64,000 nt of DNA, taken from Chamaecrista fasciculata (taxonomy: Eukaryota > Streptophyta > Magnoliopsida > Fabales > Fabaceae). Of the stretch, positions 60,879-64,000 are shown one piece after another. The notes beneath the pieces are model-generated. The model worked only from the letters and a program-made list of their open reading frames with translations. It ran no database searches and was not told the origin of the DNA. Location of the stretch: positions 62,001-126,000 of the forward strand of contig QANZ01022571.1 in the NCBI GenBank assembly GCA_003254925.1, written 5' to 3'. The stretch's first letter is position 1; the number at the start of each line of letters is the position of its first letter. A program made the position numbers and the translations under genes.

Positions 60879-63800
60879 CTACAGGTTTATGGGGAATCTC
60901 AAACCATCACGAGCAAGCTGCACTGGAATTCCTTCCCTATACACAATTATAGGAGTTACTCTCTTATTTGATAAAATCCACAGAATAAGATAAAAACTTA
61001 TACCAAGATCGGCCATGTCAGATCAGTCATTACTTAATGTATTTACAGCAGGGAAGTTATGACTTCTTTTAAGAAGTGGACAGAAAAAATACCTGTTGGA
61101 CCATTCCTTCAAGAACTCATTGTCCTTGTCGTAATCAAACTCGTGGGTCATTCCAATCAATAGAGTTTGCTTTGGACATAATCTCTTCACAGCTTCAAGA
61201 GCCTGTATGATTATCAATTAATAACATTTCATTATCAGGTAGATGAAGCATAAACATTCTAAAAATGCAATACAAACCTGTGGAAGACACAAGTGCACGT
61301 TATGTGATCCAGTCTGCAACAAGACAAAGCAGAAAATCAAGAAGGAAACATTTATATTAGGAAGTATAGAAATAAGAGGATTTTCCTATCTCCAAAGGTA
61401 CAGGAAGACTTGGTTGATTTAGTTTTTCACTTTCGTTTCTTATTTTCTTTGAAGAGGATTTCTTGTCCTCTATTTTTGTAACCTTCGTATATTTTCTTCT
61501 CATCAATATGTTCTGTTTTTATTAGTCTAGAAATAAGAAGATATAACAAGGATTTGATAAACATGCATGCAAAATGTAAAGATCAGGAAGAAAAGACATG
61601 TCGGATACGAAGTGCTTCACAAATGCCCTATTACTTGACTACATAAAACATAAACCACAAAAATATGTCAAACTATTATCAATGGGTAATTGTTATTTTT
61701 TTACCTAAATCAAGAGGTCGCTATAACAATGATTATGCATCTTACTGCATAATAAATCATACAGAATTGTTCATAGAAGATACAGAGCACAACAAACATA
61801 ATAAGCACACTTGTCCATTAAAAAAAAACAACATAAAATCACTTGTGCTTATTTTATTACAACTTAAAAATATAAAATATTCTGACTAGCACTATTGATG
61901 GAAATTATCTTTATAACACTAGAAGCACAGTAAAATGCAACAATTTTTTATTCCCCCACACATATGAATTCTACATTGTTTAGTTGAAGTCCTGTTACGT
62001 ACCAGCAAATTTGGATGCAACTAATTCCAATAATATGCATTGACGCATCATATTATCTCCCCATTTTGATAAAATTACTTGTAACAACATGCAATTTAGT
62101 TGCTAATACCAGCTATCCCTTAAGCTGCCAAAACCACTTGAAACCACTCCAATAAGGAAAATTTCTTCTGCTAAGGACCATTAAATGAATCGGGGAACTA
62201 GAACAAAATTGTGAACCTAGCTGATTAAAAATAATATGACATGCGCAAAGTTACTTTCCTTGAAAGATTTTATATGTGCCTCAGCTGCATGAGTGCACAT
62301 ATAAACATTTCCTTTTCGGCTTTGCACATAAATACACACTTTAGTTGCACATCATGTATACCATATAAAAACTCTACCAGAATGTTACACAAAGCTACAT
62401 CAGAAATATAAGATTTGTACCATATATCTACCCATGACCATAACTGAAAATAGATGTCACTAACCTTATATAAAGCATCCAATATGAGAAGATCCAACTG
62501 TCCGGCCCCACTTTTAGAAATGACTGAAAGAGAACATTTATGGATGAATGTCAGAAAGCAGTATTCAGCAGAGGTTTTCCAATAGCCTTTTATAATTTAG
62601 CCTGATCATGAAATCTGACAAAATACAATTTTTGTCAGAGTTTTTCAGTAGCTTGTTTATTGGGGTTTCCTTCGACATTCTTACAGATGAACTGGGTTCC
62701 TCTTACAAGTTGATTTACTCTTTTTATGTTTCTTCATATTAATCATCTTTTGGCAGATTTACTCTTTCTCTTCATGATAAAGTTATGGCAAAAAAATTCA
62801 TAATTAATCTTTGTAAAATATAGTTTATCAAGAATCATAATATAAAATCATTATAGACCTACCAATTATGATCCATGGGTGTTAAATTGAGTGAGCAGAG
62901 AGTTGATAGGCAAATTTAAAGTATATTTCCCTGTTGTATTTACATACATCATTACAGAATGAGGATAACATGATTTTAAATGTGCTCTACAATTAGTAGA
63001 AACCCATAATGAGGCCAAGAAGACAATTCTAAGTCACATGTAGACCTTATTCATAGGATCTTAGCCTTTTACTTTAGTCTTCAATTCAACAGTAACAATA
63101 GTATAGGTAATTGAAGTTCCAACTTCCAAGGTTTTTTGTGATTGGGTTCTAGTTCCTTATTTCTTCATTCTCTTTTTCTCTCTAACTTCTCATCCTATGT
63201 CAACTTTAGATCGGACCTTAACTTCAATCCATCAAGTAGCAATATTGATGTAGAGGAAAATCATCTCCTAAAAGCTAAGCTGGTAAGAGGGCAGAGCCTC
63301 TGCAATAAATGAGAGTTCCATGTCTCATATCCAGCCAAAATGGGACCCAGGCTATTGTATTGCATCAGCCCCATTGTTCTGAAAAGAGCACACCTACCGG
63401 ACTAATAAGATGAATTGGGCTCCAAAACCAATTAACGCAGGATGGAAGACAAAACACAATGGCAAGTTATTGTTACATCAAATGAGTATGGACTTAGAGC
63501 GTTGTAGTTTAAAACAATAGCATTTACCAGCAAACATTTTGTGTCTCTTTTACAACTAAAATGCCCTTTTATAGCATAACGAAACTTGATTGACAGTCAA
63601 ACAATCTTCTATAATTTTCTTATCAACATAGTCCCCTAATAAGACACTAATCTAATTCATCATAATTGTCTTATTACCTATCTCTGAAAAAAAATTACAA
63701 CAAAACTTCCATAAAAATCATCAAGTATTGATCCCCCATTATCATTTGCAATCATCACAATTTAAAATTCTCATACTATAATATTAAAATGCTATGGATT

Positions 63801-64000
63801 AATCCCCCTCTGTAGTGCTATCTATAGACCATTCTATTATGTACCTCATCACAAATATAAGTTCTCAAACTACAACTGAATTCCAAGGTGAAGTTTGGTC
63901 CAAGCCTTATCTTCCATGTAGAAACAATGGGATGGCAGTTCATATAAAAAGAAACTTGTACTCAGTTAAGACTTGTCTTAGCTATATGGAACATAGTTTT
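60879..64000 (-). CDS. Metallo-beta-lactamase-fold hydrolase (At1g30300-like), C-terminal part only
   Basis: Plant members are annotated as metallo-hydrolase/oxidoreductase proteins; the substrate is unknown. The last four coding exons are visible: 62523-62465, 61313-61278, 61202-61093, 60936-60879 (TAG), phases closing over 87 full codons. They read ISKSGAGQLDLLILDALYK, TGSHNVHLCLPQ, ALEAVKRLCPKQTLLIGMTH, then EFDYDKDNEFLKEWSNREGI and PVQLARDGLRFPINL. The LLILDALY Asp and the GMTHEFDYD block with its His match the C-terminal metal-binding part of the fold (compare the phosphonate-metabolism PhnP-like group). The HxHxDH core must lie in upstream exons beyond the right edge, because 62524-64000 shows no exon and appears to be intron. 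A GT-AG border is clear at each junction. Confidence 0.85.

Noticed and set aside
63250-63345. CTAAAAGCTAAGC... segment resembling a common plant repeat leader
   Set aside because: No pol III boxes, target duplication or clear ends; lies in the presumed intron of the hydrolase gene.

Overview
The window is nuclear DNA of a flowering plant, most likely a eudicot. Genes have GT-AG introns, AT-rich intergenic DNA and many small inverted-repeat transposons. The proteins belong to plant families: phylloquinone-pathway AAE14, CPSF30 with a YTH domain, UDP-arabinose 4-epimerase, remorin and S-protein homologues. I cannot name the species.

Layout, left to right: AAE14 acyl-CoA ligase (+, nearly complete); a tandem pair of small secreted S-protein-homologue genes (+) separated by a 5'-truncated LINE, a TIR element and a hAT-type MITE, with a third relic copy and a duplicated non-coding block after them; CPSF30 (-, seven coding exons over 10 kb, with a LINE scrap in intron 1); a LINE relic with an internal 106-bp duplication; UDP-arabinose 4-epimerase MUR4 (-, ten coding exons); a nested stack of MITEs with two later insertions; a ribose-5-phosphate isomerase-4-like gene (-) with an inverted repeat at its 5' side; a composite element carrying a 227-base N gap; ribosomal protein L38 (+); a long-type remorin (-); an LTR-like fossil; a small unnamed plant-family gene (-, probably DUF7392); and the 3' part of a metallo-beta-lactamase-fold hydrolase (-) that runs off the right edge.

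The genes are not an operon or a biosynthetic cluster. They are unrelated housekeeping genes: plastid and peroxisomal quinone biosynthesis, mRNA 3'-end processing, cell-wall sugar supply, plastid sugar-phosphate metabolism, translation and plasma-membrane scaffolding. From memory, five have Arabidopsis counterparts close together on chromosome 1 (At1g30300, At1g30320, At1g30460, At1g30520, At1g30620), which suggests an old conserved gene block. For every multi-exon gene the exon lengths were summed and the reading phase closes at every junction.

I found no convincing new multi-gene system. The best leads are a duplicated splice acceptor in AAE14, an intron read-through isoform of CPSF30, loss of expected catalytic residues in the isomerase-4-like protein, the divergent S-protein-homologue pair, and the nested insertions upstream of MUR4.
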